From NCBI RefSeq assembly GCF_018829635.1, contig NZ_JAHKKG010000001.1:558001-622000 (forward strand): 64,000 nucleotides of DNA, written 5' to 3'. The number at the start of each line of letters is the position of its first letter. Position 1 is the first letter of the stretch. Under the pieces are notes generated by a model that saw nothing but the letters and a program-made list of their open reading frames with translations, searched no databases and was not told where the DNA came from. Below, piece after piece: positions 8,001 to 17,934 of the stretch. The DNA is from Paractinoplanes bogorensis (lineage in GTDB: Bacteria > Actinomycetota > Actinomycetes > Mycobacteriales > Micromonosporaceae). A program made the translations under genes and the position numbers.

Positions 8001-9018
8001 CGTTCACCGGGCGGTCGCCCGGCACCGGCAGGGTGACGCTGACCATGGCGCCGTCGCGGTCGGCCGGACCGGCGCCGAGCCGCCGCAGCGTGCGCAGCAT
8101 CGCCACGTTGTCGGCCGCGGTGTGCGCGATCACCGCCGCGAAGCGGACCCGCTCGGCGTGCGCCAGCATGCGGCGCAGCAGGGCGGTGCCGATGCCGCGG
8201 CGCTGCCAGTCGTCGTCGACCAGGATCGCGACCTCGGCCAGGTCGCCCTCGGCGAGCAGGTTGGCCATGGCGACGACCCGGTCGCCGGTCAGGGCGATCA
8301 GGGTCCGCCCGGCGCCGGCCGGTTCGAGCAGCCGGGCCAGCCGGCTGTCGCTCGGGGCGCGGCGGCCCGGCACACCGGTCGAGCTGCGATCGTGCAGACC
8401 GCGCAGGGCCTCGAGGTCGTCCATCGTCGCGGTCCGGATCACCAGCTCGGCGCCGTCGGGCAGCAGCAGCGTGGTCTGCTCGTCCTGACGGCGCGCCATC
8501 GCGCCGGACAGCTCGACCAGGGCCTGGGCCCGCGCGTATTCGGCCGGGGTGAAGGCCGGCATGTGCCGCAGCACCTCGAACGAGCCACCGGCCGGATCGG
8601 CCAGGCTCATCCGGCCCGCGTCGTAGCCGGGGCGGCCGGCCAGCGGTTCCGGCCGCCAGCGCACCTCGGTCGCGTCGAGCAGGGCGACCAGCGCCTCGCC
8701 GAGCGCGTCGGGCTCGTGGACGAGCCGGCCGGCCAGGGCGAGCGCCCGGGTCGGCTGGTCGACCAGGCCCTGGGCCTCGGCGCGGGACACGTAGGCGTCG
8801 CGGCCGCGGCCCTTGGCGATCGCGGCGAGCAGTTCGGCCTCGGTCATCGAGTCGGGCGCGTCGACCAGGAAGTCGTCGACGGCGCCGGCCTCGGTGGTGT
8901 GCACCTGGACGGCGAGAATGTTGACCGACCGCAGCGCGAGGCTCGCGGTCAGGACGGAGAGATAGCCCGGCCGGTCGTCAACCGTTGCCCGGATCCGCCA
9001 CAGCGCCATGTGCGGCAC
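7978..9018 (-). CDS. ACT domain-GNAT acetyltransferase fusion
   Basis: 346 aa. The N-terminal ~70 residues form an ACT-like ligand-binding domain (RIRATVDDRPGYLSVLTASL). The middle (about 70-180) is a linker with helical character. The C-terminal ~150 residues form a GNAT fold: VIRTATMDDLEALRGLHDRS, then VAILVDDDWQRRGIGTALL (acetyl-CoA pyrophosphate loop RRGIGTA) and AHTAADNVAMLRTLRRLG. The architecture suggests acetylation controlled by a small molecule, probably an amino acid. The fourth residue is also Met; either start is possible. It shares N-terminal design with the ACT protein just upstream (9119-9850), so the two are likely paralogues in one operon separated by about 100 bp. Confidence 0.85.
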   Translation of the reverse strand: MPHMALWRIRATVDDRPGYLSVLTASLALRSVNILAVQVHTTEAGAVDDFLVDAPDSMTEAELLAAIAKGRGRDAYVSRAEAQGLVDQPTRALALAGRLVHEPDALGEALVALLDATEVRWRPEPLAGRPGYDAGRMSLADPAGGSFEVLRHMPAFTPAEYARAQALVELSGAMARRQDEQTTLLLPDGAELVIRTATMDDLEALRGLHDRSSTGVPGRRAPSDSRLARLLEPAGAGRTLIALTGDRVVAMANLLAEGDLAEVAILVDDDWQRRGIGTALLRRMLAHAERVRFAAVIAHTAADNVAMLRTLRRLGAGPADRDGAMVSVTLPVPGDRPVNVRVTDRS

Positions 9019-9118
9019 TCCCTTCCGGCGAGTCAGAGGTCGATCTGTACCGGTTCCAATCCTCCTCCGCGGCTGTTAAGCCGACATTGCTTGAGCTGCG
9101 GTTTCTACGAGAGACCAA

Positions 9119-9850
9119 TCACAGCGTGGACGGGACGCTGGCCGTGTCGAGCCGGTCGCCCAGGATCACCGCGGCCGCGCGGACCAGCTGCGCCACCCGG
9201 TCGACCTCGGTGATGTGGAAGGCGGCGGCGGGCAGCTCGTCCTCGTCGGAGCGGGCGACCACGAGCACCAGCCCGGCCCGGCCGAACGGGGCGATCGCGA
9301 ACCGGGTGTTCTCCGGGCCCATCATCGGGCGGGCCCGCAGTGGGGTGATCTCGGGGAGCAGCAGCGGGGAGGGCGCGCGCCAGCTCGCGTAGGCCACCGT
9401 CGGCTCGGCGCCGAGGCTGAAACCGGGCTCGGCGGGCAGCGGGCGGGGCGCACCGGAGCGGGCGGCCCAGTCGGCCGGCACGATCGCGGCGGCGGCCCAG
9501 TCGGCCGCGAGCAGCCCGGGCACCGCGTCGACCAGGGTGGCCAGACCGTCGGCCGGGTTGGCCGCGACCTGGGCCAGCAGCTCGGCGTCGTGGCCGCCCG
9601 AGACGGGGGCGCCGATCGCCTTCCAGACGCCGTCGACCTGCACTCCGGGGATGGCGGCGAGGCCGGCCAGCAGCCGTTCCACGCGGGAGGCGCCCGGCCA
9701 CACGACGGTGAAGTCGTCGACGGCCCGGCCGCCGAGTCGTTCCAGCACCACCACCTGCACGATGTCGGCCCCGGCGACGCCCAGCGTGCGAGCCACCTGT
9801 CCGAGGGCACCGGGGCGGTCGGGCAGAGTGACTCGAACCCGCAGCAACAT
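9119..9850 (-). CDS. ACT domain protein
   Basis: 243 aa starting MLLRVRVTLPDRPGALGQVA, an ACT domain (residues 1-75) with the RPGALG ligand loop. The rest holds no named enzyme domain; FAIAPFGRAGLVLVVARSDE and the following residues suggest a second regulatory fold. GGGAGGAG four bases before ATG 9850 fixes the start; a longer open frame upstream lacks coding character. Probably a regulator of amino acid metabolism, in one transcription unit with the ACT-GNAT gene downstream. It diverges from the Cys-rich/reductase pair. Confidence 0.8.
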   Translation of the reverse strand: MLLRVRVTLPDRPGALGQVARTLGVAGADIVQVVVLERLGGRAVDDFTVVWPGASRVERLLAGLAAIPGVQVDGVWKAIGAPVSGGHDAELLAQVAANPADGLATLVDAVPGLLAADWAAAAIVPADWAARSGAPRPLPAEPGFSLGAEPTVAYASWRAPSPLLLPEITPLRARPMMGPENTRFAIAPFGRAGLVLVVARSDEDELPAAAFHITEVDRVAQLVRAAAVILGDRLDTASVPSTL

Positions 9851-9978
9851 GCGACTCCTCCCGTTCTGCGGACGGCACGGCGATGCCATCCCCGTAGGCG
9901 TCCAGCCTGCCAATTCGGCGTTTCGCCCCGGTTGCGGAGCCATGTCCGCGCCGACAAATCCCACGGTAGGGTCGTGGG

Positions 9979-10098
9979 GTGATCTGCCAGGCCTGCCGGG
10001 ATCGGCGGCACGACGACTGCCGCGGCGGTTCGTGGTGCGACTGCCAGCACCGCGCTCCCGAGCCGACCCCGCCGGTGACCGGACCGCCCGGCCCGTGA
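9979..10098 (+). CDS. 39-aa Cys-rich small protein
   Basis: A GTG-started ORF reading VICQACRDRRHDDCRGGSWC then DCQHRAPEP and a Pro-rich tail. Cysteines at 3, 6, 14, 20 and 22 and histidines at 11 and 24 would bind one zinc or an Fe-S centre. The stop overlaps the GTG of the reductase gene as GTGA. I recall similar short CxxCRxxRHxxC..WCDCQH proteins in front of reductase genes of this type in actinomycetes; that is memory, not a search. Function unknown. Confidence 0.6.
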   Translation: MICQACRDRRHDDCRGGSWCDCQHRAPEPTPPVTGPPGP

Positions 10099-10802
10099 CG
10101 AATTATCCCGCGTGGCCGCCGTCCGCGGACGGCCTGATCGAGCTTTATCCGCGTAATCCGGCACCGACCCTGCGGATGAACTTCATCGCCGGTGCCGACG
10201 GCGCGGTCACCGTCGACGGGCTCTCCGGCGGCCTGCACGGGCCCGGCGACAAAGAGATCTTCGACTCGCTGCGGATGGTGTGCGACGCGCTGATCGTGGC
10301 GTCCGGCACGGTCAAGGCGGAGAACTACGACGCGTTACGACTGACCCCCGAGGCGCGGGCCTGGCGCCGAGCCAACGGCCTGCCCGAATATCCGCTCATG
10401 GTGGTCGTCTCGCGGTCGATGGATCTGGACTGGGACCAGCTGATCTTCTCCGACGCGCCGATCCGCCCGATCGTGCTGACACATCGTGGCGCGCGGGCCC
10501 CGGACCACGCCGACCTCATCGCGGTCGGTGACGACGAAGTGGATCTCGCGGCCGGAGTGGAAGCACTGCACGAGCGCGGCGCCACCCAGTTGCTCTGTGA
10601 GGGCGGCCCGACCCTGTTCGGCTCGATGATCGCGGCCGATCTGGTCGACGAGCTGTGCCTGACCGTCGCACCACTGCTGGTCGGTGGCGAGGCCGGCCGC
10701 ATCTCGACCGGGCCCGCCACCGACCCGCGACGCATGACCCTGCGTCACGTGCTGACGCTCGAGGACATGCTTTTTCTCCGGTACGTCCGTCAGGGCCGCT
10801 GA
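10095..10802 (+). CDS. RibD C-terminal-domain family reductase
   Basis: 235 aa, NADPH-dependent reductase of the dihydrofolate reductase-like RibD_C family. Motifs: RMNFIAGADGAVTVDGLSGG, then LRMVCDALIVASGTVKAENY, then LLCEGGPTLFGSMIAADLVD, then LTVAPLLVGG. There is no deaminase domain, so it is not full RibD; riboflavin pathway or an unrelated pteridine-like substrate are both possible. The GTG at 10095 overlaps the stop of the 39-aa protein, which supports this start over the long open frame running back to 9537. It meets the convergent membrane protein gene at 10790-10802. Confidence 0.8.
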   Translation: MTNYPAWPPSADGLIELYPRNPAPTLRMNFIAGADGAVTVDGLSGGLHGPGDKEIFDSLRMVCDALIVASGTVKAENYDALRLTPEARAWRRANGLPEYPLMVVVSRSMDLDWDQLIFSDAPIRPIVLTHRGARAPDHADLIAVGDDEVDLAAGVEALHERGATQLLCEGGPTLFGSMIAADLVDELCLTVAPLLVGGEAGRISTGPATDPRRMTLRHVLTLEDMLFLRYVRQGR

Positions 10803-11731
10803 CCGGCCTTGTCGACCACCGCCACCTGGAGTTGGGCGGTCCATCCGATCACCGCACCGGCCGGGAACGGCGCCGCGTCCTCCTGCGCGACCTCCCGCTC
10901 GCCGAGGAACCGGTAGGTCCGCGCGTCGAAGATCAGGTCGTGCCGGGTGGCGTGGTGCACCTTGGAGACCGCGATCCCGCGCCGACCGGCCAGGTCGACC
11001 TGCTGCTTGACCACGGTGGTGCCGGGGATCGTCGCCGCCGCCTCGAACAGCGCGGCCGCCGACGCCGGCGGGACGTACTGCTCGCGGAGGGTGTCGCCGA
11101 CCTTGACGAACGCCGTGACGTCGGGCGGGTTGCCGCCCTCCTTCGTGGCGCCGGTGCCGGCGTACAGCCAGTTGCGCATCGCGGTCGCCTCGGTCGGCAG
11201 GTTCCGCAGGTAGGCCGGGATCGGCGTGCCCTGCACCGGCAGCGGGGTGTTCCGGTGGATCGTGTCGCGGCCGGCTTCGGAGGGCCGGACGGCCTGCTCG
11301 TCGAGGAGACCGTCGCGGGTGCCGTCGACCGACAGCCAGATGCGCCGGTTCTTCTCGACCGGCGGGATGTACTGGGCGTTGTCGGGAGAAACCATCGTGG
11401 CGCCGGCCCAGGCGACCCGCGACTCGATGTAGACGTACTGGTCGGGGCGGGCCGGCAGGACCGGGTCGCGCCGGGCCTCGGCCGCGGCCAGGCGCAGCAC
11501 CCGGACCGCTTCGGGTGCGGGCGGCGGGCTGTCTGGGCCACGCAGCGCCACCACGGTCACTCCGGCCGCGACGACGGACGCCAGCGCCGCGACCGGGGCC
11601 AGCCGCCAGACCCACCGCCGTCGCGGGGCCGGCTCCGCGCGGAACATTCCGGCCCGGGCGCGGGCCAGGGCTGCCGGGTCGGGCGGGGCCACGTCGGCGC
11701 GGAACTTCTCCATCAGATCCAGGTCATTCAT
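10790..11731 (-). CDS. CU044_5270-like membrane protein (sigma-factor partner)
   Basis: 313 aa with one transmembrane helix (about residues 41-64), a cytoplasmic N-terminus of about 40 residues (MNDLDLMEKFRADVAPPD) and a ~245-residue external domain (LPARPDQYVYIESRVAWAG). This matches the protein family found directly behind ECF sigma genes in actinomycetes. By position and topology it is the likely anti-sigma or signal-receiving partner. It overlaps the sigma gene by eight bases. There is no zinc-finger HxxxCxxC in the N-terminus, so if it is an anti-sigma factor it is of an atypical type. Confidence 0.75.
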   Translation of the reverse strand: MNDLDLMEKFRADVAPPDPAALARARAGMFRAEPAPRRRWVWRLAPVAALASVVAAGVTVVALRGPDSPPPAPEAVRVLRLAAAEARRDPVLPARPDQYVYIESRVAWAGATMVSPDNAQYIPPVEKNRRIWLSVDGTRDGLLDEQAVRPSEAGRDTIHRNTPLPVQGTPIPAYLRNLPTEATAMRNWLYAGTGATKEGGNPPDVTAFVKVGDTLREQYVPPASAAALFEAAATIPGTTVVKQQVDLAGRRGIAVSKVHHATRHDLIFDARTYRFLGEREVAQEDAAPFPAGAVIGWTAQLQVAVVDKAGQRP

Positions 11732-12314
11732 CGTCGAGTCCGTTCGAGAGGCCGAGGTGGGGGAGGGCGGCGCGAAGGCGTTTGCGGGCGCTGTGCAGTC
11801 GCGAGCGGACGGTGCCGACCGGGATGCCCAGCGCCTCGGCCACCTCGGGATAGCTGAGCTGGGCCTGGCTGATCAGGGTCAGCACGTCGCGTTCGCCGGG
11901 GCTGAGGCGGGCCAGGGCGCCGGCCAGGACCCGGACGTGCTCGCTCGCGGTGACCTGAGCCGCCACGACGTCGTCATGAGAGGCGAGAGCAGGGTCTTTT
12001 CCCGTACGGGCGAGAGCGCGGTACATCCGCACCTCGGTTCGCCGGTGACCACGCAACAGATTCGCCGCGATGCCGTAGAGCCAGGGCAGCGCGTCCGGCC
12101 GGCTCCCGTCGTACGCGAAACGGTTTTGAAAGGCGGTGAGAAACGTCTCGGCCGTCAGATCGTCGGCGAGCGTGCCCCCGACCCGCCGGGACAGATAGCG
12201 GTGGATCGTCGTGGCGTGGCGATCGAACACCGCGCCGAACGATTCGGGCTGCGTGCCCGACATTCCGATGAGCTCGCCGTCGGTGAGCACGGCCCGCGTG
12301 GGCATCGGCCTCAT
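11724..12314 (-). CDS. ECF RNA polymerase sigma factor
   Basis: 196 aa. Region 2 is FGAVFDRHATTIHRYLSRRV and DDLTAETFLTAFQNR through WLYGIAANLLRGHRR (core binding, -10 recognition). Region 4 is LSYPEVAEALGIPVGTVRSR with LHSARKRLRAAL (helix-turn-helix for -35). It has a SigE-like layout with no extra C-terminal domain. GAAAGG six bases before ATG 12314 supports the start. Followed with overlap by its membrane partner, so the pair is probably a two-gene signal-transducing operon. Confidence 0.9.
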   Translation of the reverse strand: MRPMPTRAVLTDGELIGMSGTQPESFGAVFDRHATTIHRYLSRRVGGTLADDLTAETFLTAFQNRFAYDGSRPDALPWLYGIAANLLRGHRRTEVRMYRALARTGKDPALASHDDVVAAQVTASEHVRVLAGALARLSPGERDVLTLISQAQLSYPEVAEALGIPVGTVRSRLHSARKRLRAALPHLGLSNGLDDE

Positions 12315-12507
12315 GCGTGCCCTTTCTCGGGAGGTGAAGTTCTGTCACCCGGCCTTTGACCGATCGGCTCACATCGGTTCGTTTCTCCGCGCGCCTCCAC
12401 AGCTCAACCAAGATCTTGTGGATAACTCTGTGTATGAACACCAGAAGTTGTGGACAACGCGTGCCAACCGACGGTGCCTGCGAGTTCTGTCGTACCCCTG
12501 GTGCACG
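12315..12507. promoter_or_regulatory. divergent sigma/herA promoter region with two DnaA-box-like sites
   Basis: 193 bp, clearly less GC-rich than its surroundings. TTGTGGATAA (12416-12425) and TTGTGGACAA (12448-12457) are the reverse complements of TTATCCACAA and TTGTCCACAA, which fit the actinobacterial DnaA box. They lie 32 bp apart in the same orientation, about 50-90 bp before herA. Two sites alone do not make an origin; transcriptional control by DnaA is the likelier role. Confidence 0.45.
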
Positions 12508-14244
<1,737 letters not shown>

Positions 14245-14264
14245 GAGCCTAAGGCGTTTTTGCG

Positions 14265-15416
14265 ATGCGCATCCTGCACACGTCCGACTGGCACGTCGGC
14301 AAGGTCCTCAAGGGACGCAACCGGCACGAGGAGCACATCCGCGTGCTGGCCCAGGTGGTCGACACGGCCCGGGCCGAGCGCCCCGACCTGGTCGTCATCG
14401 CCGGTGACCTCTACGACACCGCGGCCCCCACGGCCGACGCGACGCGAGTGGTCACCCGGGCTCTCACCGCTTTGCGCAACACCGGCGCCCAGGTCGTGGC
14501 CATCGGCGGCAATCACGACAACGGTCCGGCGCTGGATGCCCTGCGACCGTGGGCGGAGGCGGCCGGCATCACGCTGCGTGGAGCCGTACGGGAAAAGGCC
14601 GAAGAGTTGCTGATCACCGGGGAGACCGCGGGCGGCGAGAAATGGCAGCTGGTGACGCTGCCGTTCCTGTCCCAGCGGTACGCGATCCGGGCCGCCGAGA
14701 TGTACGAGCTGACCGCGGCCGAGGCGACCCAGACCTACGCCGACCACATCGCCCGCCTGATCGCCAAGCTCAGCGAGGGGTTCGCCCGGCCCGGCGTGAT
14801 CAACCTGCTGACCGCCCACCTGACCATCGTCGGGGCGTCGGCCGGCGGCGGCGAGCGCGAGGCGCACACCATCATGGGGTACGCGGTGCCGGCCACCGTC
14901 TTTCCGCAGAACGCGCACTATGTGGCGCTCGGCCACCTGCACCGGGCCCAGCAGGTGATCTCGCCGTGCCCGACGCGCTACAGCGGCAGCCCGCTCGCGA
15001 TCGACTTCGGCGAGGAAGAGAACGTGCCGTCGGTGGCGATCGTCGACGTCGCCGTGGACAAGGCGGCCCGGGTGCGTGACGTGCCGATCACCGGGGCGAT
15101 CGCGTTGCGGACGGTTCGCGGCACCCTCGAACAGCTCGCCAAAGTGAACCTTCCGGAGGCCTGGCTCCGTGTTCTGGTGCGCGAGAAGCCACGGGTCGGC
15201 CTCCGCGAGGACGTGCAGGAGTTGCTGCCCAACGCCCTCGAGGTGCGGGTCGACCCCGAGATGATGCCGCAACGGGCGGGGGAGCGGATGGCACAGCGGG
15301 CCGGACGGACGCCGCGTCAGCTTTTCGGCGACTACCTGGACAGTCGCGACAACGCCGAGGACGGCGTCCGCGAACTCTTCGACGAGCTTTATGACGAGGT
15401 GAGCACTCACTCATGA
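14265..15416 (+). CDS. sbcD: Mre11/SbcD nuclease subunit
   Basis: 383 aa. Calcineurin-like phosphoesterase with all Mre11 blocks: RILHTSDWHVGK (residues 2-13), LVVIAGDLYDT, VAIGGNHDNG, LLTAHLTIVGA and YVALGHLHRAQQV. With SbcC it forms the Mn-dependent exo/endonuclease that trims blocked or hairpin DNA ends. It starts 20 bp after herA with TAAGGC upstream of the ATG. The gap to sbcC is 31 bp and contains the spaced words GCGAGCGAAGCAAGCGAAGC, an actinomycete-style short intergenic repeat. Confidence 0.93.
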   Translation: MRILHTSDWHVGKVLKGRNRHEEHIRVLAQVVDTARAERPDLVVIAGDLYDTAAPTADATRVVTRALTALRNTGAQVVAIGGNHDNGPALDALRPWAEAAGITLRGAVREKAEELLITGETAGGEKWQLVTLPFLSQRYAIRAAEMYELTAAEATQTYADHIARLIAKLSEGFARPGVINLLTAHLTIVGASAGGGEREAHTIMGYAVPATVFPQNAHYVALGHLHRAQQVISPCPTRYSGSPLAIDFGEEENVPSVAIVDVAVDKAARVRDVPITGAIALRTVRGTLEQLAKVNLPEAWLRVLVREKPRVGLREDVQELLPNALEVRVDPEMMPQRAGERMAQRAGRTPRQLFGDYLDSRDNAEDGVRELFDELYDEVSTHS

Positions 15417-15447
15417 GCGAGCGAAGCAAGCGAAGCGGAGACGAATC

Positions 15448-17934
15448 ATGAGGCCGATCCGACTCGACATGGCGGGGTTCACCGTCTTCCGCGACGAGAC
15501 CACCGTCGACTTCACCGACGCCGACTACTTCGCGCTGGTCGGGCCGACCGGCTCGGGCAAGTCGACGGTGCTCGACGCGATCACCTTCGCGCTCTACGGC
15601 ACCGTCCCGCGCTGGGGCGGCAGCCGCGGCATCGTCAACGCGCTCGCCCCGTCGGCCACCGAGGCCCGGGTCCGCCTGGTCTTCGAGTCGGCCAACGAGC
15701 GCTACGTCGCGACCCGGGTGGTCCGGCGCGACGGCCGCGGCAACGTCAAGACGGCCGGCGCCGGGCTGCAGCTCATGCCGCCGGGCTTCGACGTCACCAA
15801 GCTCGACACCGGCATGGACCTCGACGACCTGGGCGATGTGCTGGCCGGCACCCCGGCCGAGATGGACCAGGCGATCCTGGACGCCGTCGGCCTGCCGTTC
15901 GAGCAGTTCACCAGCTGCGTGGTGCTGCCGCAGGGCCAGTTCGCCGACTTCCTGCACGCCAAGCCGGCCACCCGCCAGCAGATCCTGGTCAACCTGCTCG
16001 GCCTGCACATCTACGAAGAGGTGCAGACCCGGGCCACCGGTCGCTCGCAGACGGCCGAGGGCAAGCTCGCCGTCGTCGACCAGAGCCTGGCCGGACTGAC
16101 CGACGCCACCGACGAGGCCGTCGAGGCGGCCGAGCAGCACGTCACCCGCATGCGCGAGCTGACCACGGCGGTCGAGGCGGCCGTTCCGGGGCTGCGCGCC
16201 CGGCGGACGGCCGAGGCCGAGGCGGCCACCACCCGCGACGCGCTCGACGCCGAGTGGCGGCAGCTCTCCGCCGTGCGTACGCCCAAGGGAAGCGTGGAGA
16301 CCGCCGGCGTGACCGCGGCCGCCCGGGCGAGTGCCACCGAGGCGGCGGACGAGGTTCGCGGCGCGGAGGAGAAAGAGGAGAAGGTCCGCGGTGAGCTGGC
16401 GGCCGCCGGCGACGCCGGATCGCTGAGCCTCATGCTCGACCGGCACGCCGAACTGGAGCGGCTGGCCGGGCAGCAGGAGTGGTTCGCCGGTGAGGTGTCG
16501 GTGGCCGAGGTGGAGTACAAGGACGCCGCGGCCGGCGCCGACATCGCTCACAGCGCCCACCTGGGTGCGGCCCAGCTGCTCGAACAGGCCCGGCTCGACT
16601 ACGTGGAGGCTCAGCGGATCGACCGCGCGTCCGCCCTGCGTCAGCATCTGTCGGCCGGTGACCACTGCCCGGTGTGCGAGCAGACCGTGACGACCGTGCC
16701 GCCGGTTCCCGAGGGGTCGGCCGTGCGGGCCGCCGAGACCACCGGCAAGGCCGCCCGGGCCGCCGCCGAGGTCGCCGAAAATGCCTGGCAGCAGCGCGAC
16801 GCCGTGGCCCGCAAGCTGGAGAGCAACCTGGAACGCAAGCGCGCCCAGCACGAGCACCACCTGACCCGGATGGCCGAGGCGCGCACCGCCGTGGCCGAGT
16901 CGCCCGGCGCCGACGCCCTGCGCCGTCAGCTGGCCGAGATCGAGAAGCTGCAGAAGCTGCTCGACCGGTCGGGCGCGGCCGTGCGGTCGGCCCGGTCGGC
17001 GCATCGGCAGGCCCAGGCCGCGGTGGTCGCCGCCGAGGAGCGCCAGCGCACCGCGTGGCGGGAGTTCGACGCCGTACGGGATCAGGTCGCCCGGTTCTCG
17101 CCGCCGCCGGCCGATCGGGACGACCTCGCCGGCGCCTGGGCCGCTCTGGTCACCTGGGCGTCCGAGATGGCGGCCGAGCGCGCCACGGCCCGATCGGCGG
17201 CCGAGCATGCGGTGGCCGCCGCGCACGACGCCACCGCCGTGGTGCTCCGCGAGATCGCCGCGTTGTTCAACGACGCCGGGGTGGCCGTTCCGCCGTCCGA
17301 CGACTCGGCCATCATCCGGGCCGCGGCGGTCGCCGTGGAACGCTCCGAGGCGGCCTGGAAGCGGTTGTCCGACCGGCGCGATCAGGTCGGCGAGCTCACC
17401 GAGCAGCGGATGGCCCTGCAGCGGGAGCAGCGGGTGGCCAAGGCGCTGGCCGGGCACCTGCGGGCCAACAACTTCGAGCGCTGGCTGCTCGAGGAGGCGC
17501 TCGACCTGCTCGTCGACGGCGCGTCCCGGATCCTGCGCGAGCTCACCGGCGGCCAGTACGACCTGATCCACGACAAGGGCGAGTTCTTCGTGATCGACCA
17601 TCACGACGCCGGCCTACGGCGCGGGGTGCGCACGCTCTCCGGTGGCGAGACGTTCCAGGCGTCGCTGGCCCTCGCGCTGGCCCTGTCCGAGCAGCTTTCC
17701 GGCATGTCGACCACGGCCGCCAGCCTCGAGTCGATCGTCCTCGACGAGGGCTTCGGCACGCTCGACGCGGCCACCCTCGACGTGGTGGCGGCGACGCTGG
17801 AAAACCTGGCCGCGCGCGGCGACCGGATGGTCGGCGTGGTCACCCACGTCAACGCCTTGGCCGAGCGGGTGCCGGTGCGGTTCGAGGTGCACAAGGACGC
17901 GCGGACCGCGCACGTTTCGAGGGTGGGCCTTTGA
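15448..17934 (+). CDS. sbcC: Rad50/SbcC ATPase subunit
   Basis: 828 aa. An SMC-type ATPase: N-terminal Walker A LVGPTGSGKSTVLDAITFAL, Q-loop area LPFEQFTSCVVLPQGQFADF, long coiled coils rich in Ala/Glu/Arg, a zinc hook HCPVCEQT at the coil apex (C407, C410), then signature LSGGETFQASLALALALSEQ and Walker B SIVLDEGFGTLDA. It is on the short side of SbcC (often about 1000 aa), so the coils are short. GGAG seven bases before ATG 15448. Its stop overlaps the next gene's TTG, so nurA is translated from the same message. Confidence 0.93.
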   Translation: MRPIRLDMAGFTVFRDETTVDFTDADYFALVGPTGSGKSTVLDAITFALYGTVPRWGGSRGIVNALAPSATEARVRLVFESANERYVATRVVRRDGRGNVKTAGAGLQLMPPGFDVTKLDTGMDLDDLGDVLAGTPAEMDQAILDAVGLPFEQFTSCVVLPQGQFADFLHAKPATRQQILVNLLGLHIYEEVQTRATGRSQTAEGKLAVVDQSLAGLTDATDEAVEAAEQHVTRMRELTTAVEAAVPGLRARRTAEAEAATTRDALDAEWRQLSAVRTPKGSVETAGVTAAARASATEAADEVRGAEEKEEKVRGELAAAGDAGSLSLMLDRHAELERLAGQQEWFAGEVSVAEVEYKDAAAGADIAHSAHLGAAQLLEQARLDYVEAQRIDRASALRQHLSAGDHCPVCEQTVTTVPPVPEGSAVRAAETTGKAARAAAEVAENAWQQRDAVARKLESNLERKRAQHEHHLTRMAEARTAVAESPGADALRRQLAEIEKLQKLLDRSGAAVRSARSAHRQAQAAVVAAEERQRTAWREFDAVRDQVARFSPPPADRDDLAGAWAALVTWASEMAAERATARSAAEHAVAAAHDATAVVLREIAALFNDAGVAVPPSDDSAIIRAAAVAVERSEAAWKRLSDRRDQVGELTEQRMALQREQRVAKALAGHLRANNFERWLLEEALDLLVDGASRILRELTGGQYDLIHDKGEFFVIDHHDAGLRRGVRTLSGGETFQASLALALALSEQLSGMSTTAASLESIVLDEGFGTLDAATLDVVAATLENLAARGDRMVGVVTHVNALAERVPVRFEVHKDARTAHVSRVGL

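Noticed and set aside
12361..12470. Replication origin
   Set aside because: Only two DnaA-box-like sites, no dnaA/dnaN genes nearby and no AT-rich unwinding element beyond a small dip.
12211..12507. Long herA reading frame starting at 12211
   Set aside because: The upstream 99 codons are antisense to the sigma gene and intergenic; ATG 12508 fits the HAS-barrel start.
16674..17930. Long reading frame running into nurA from inside sbcC
   Set aside because: It is a +1 shadow of the sbcC coiled coil; TTG 17931 overlapping the sbcC stop is the natural start.
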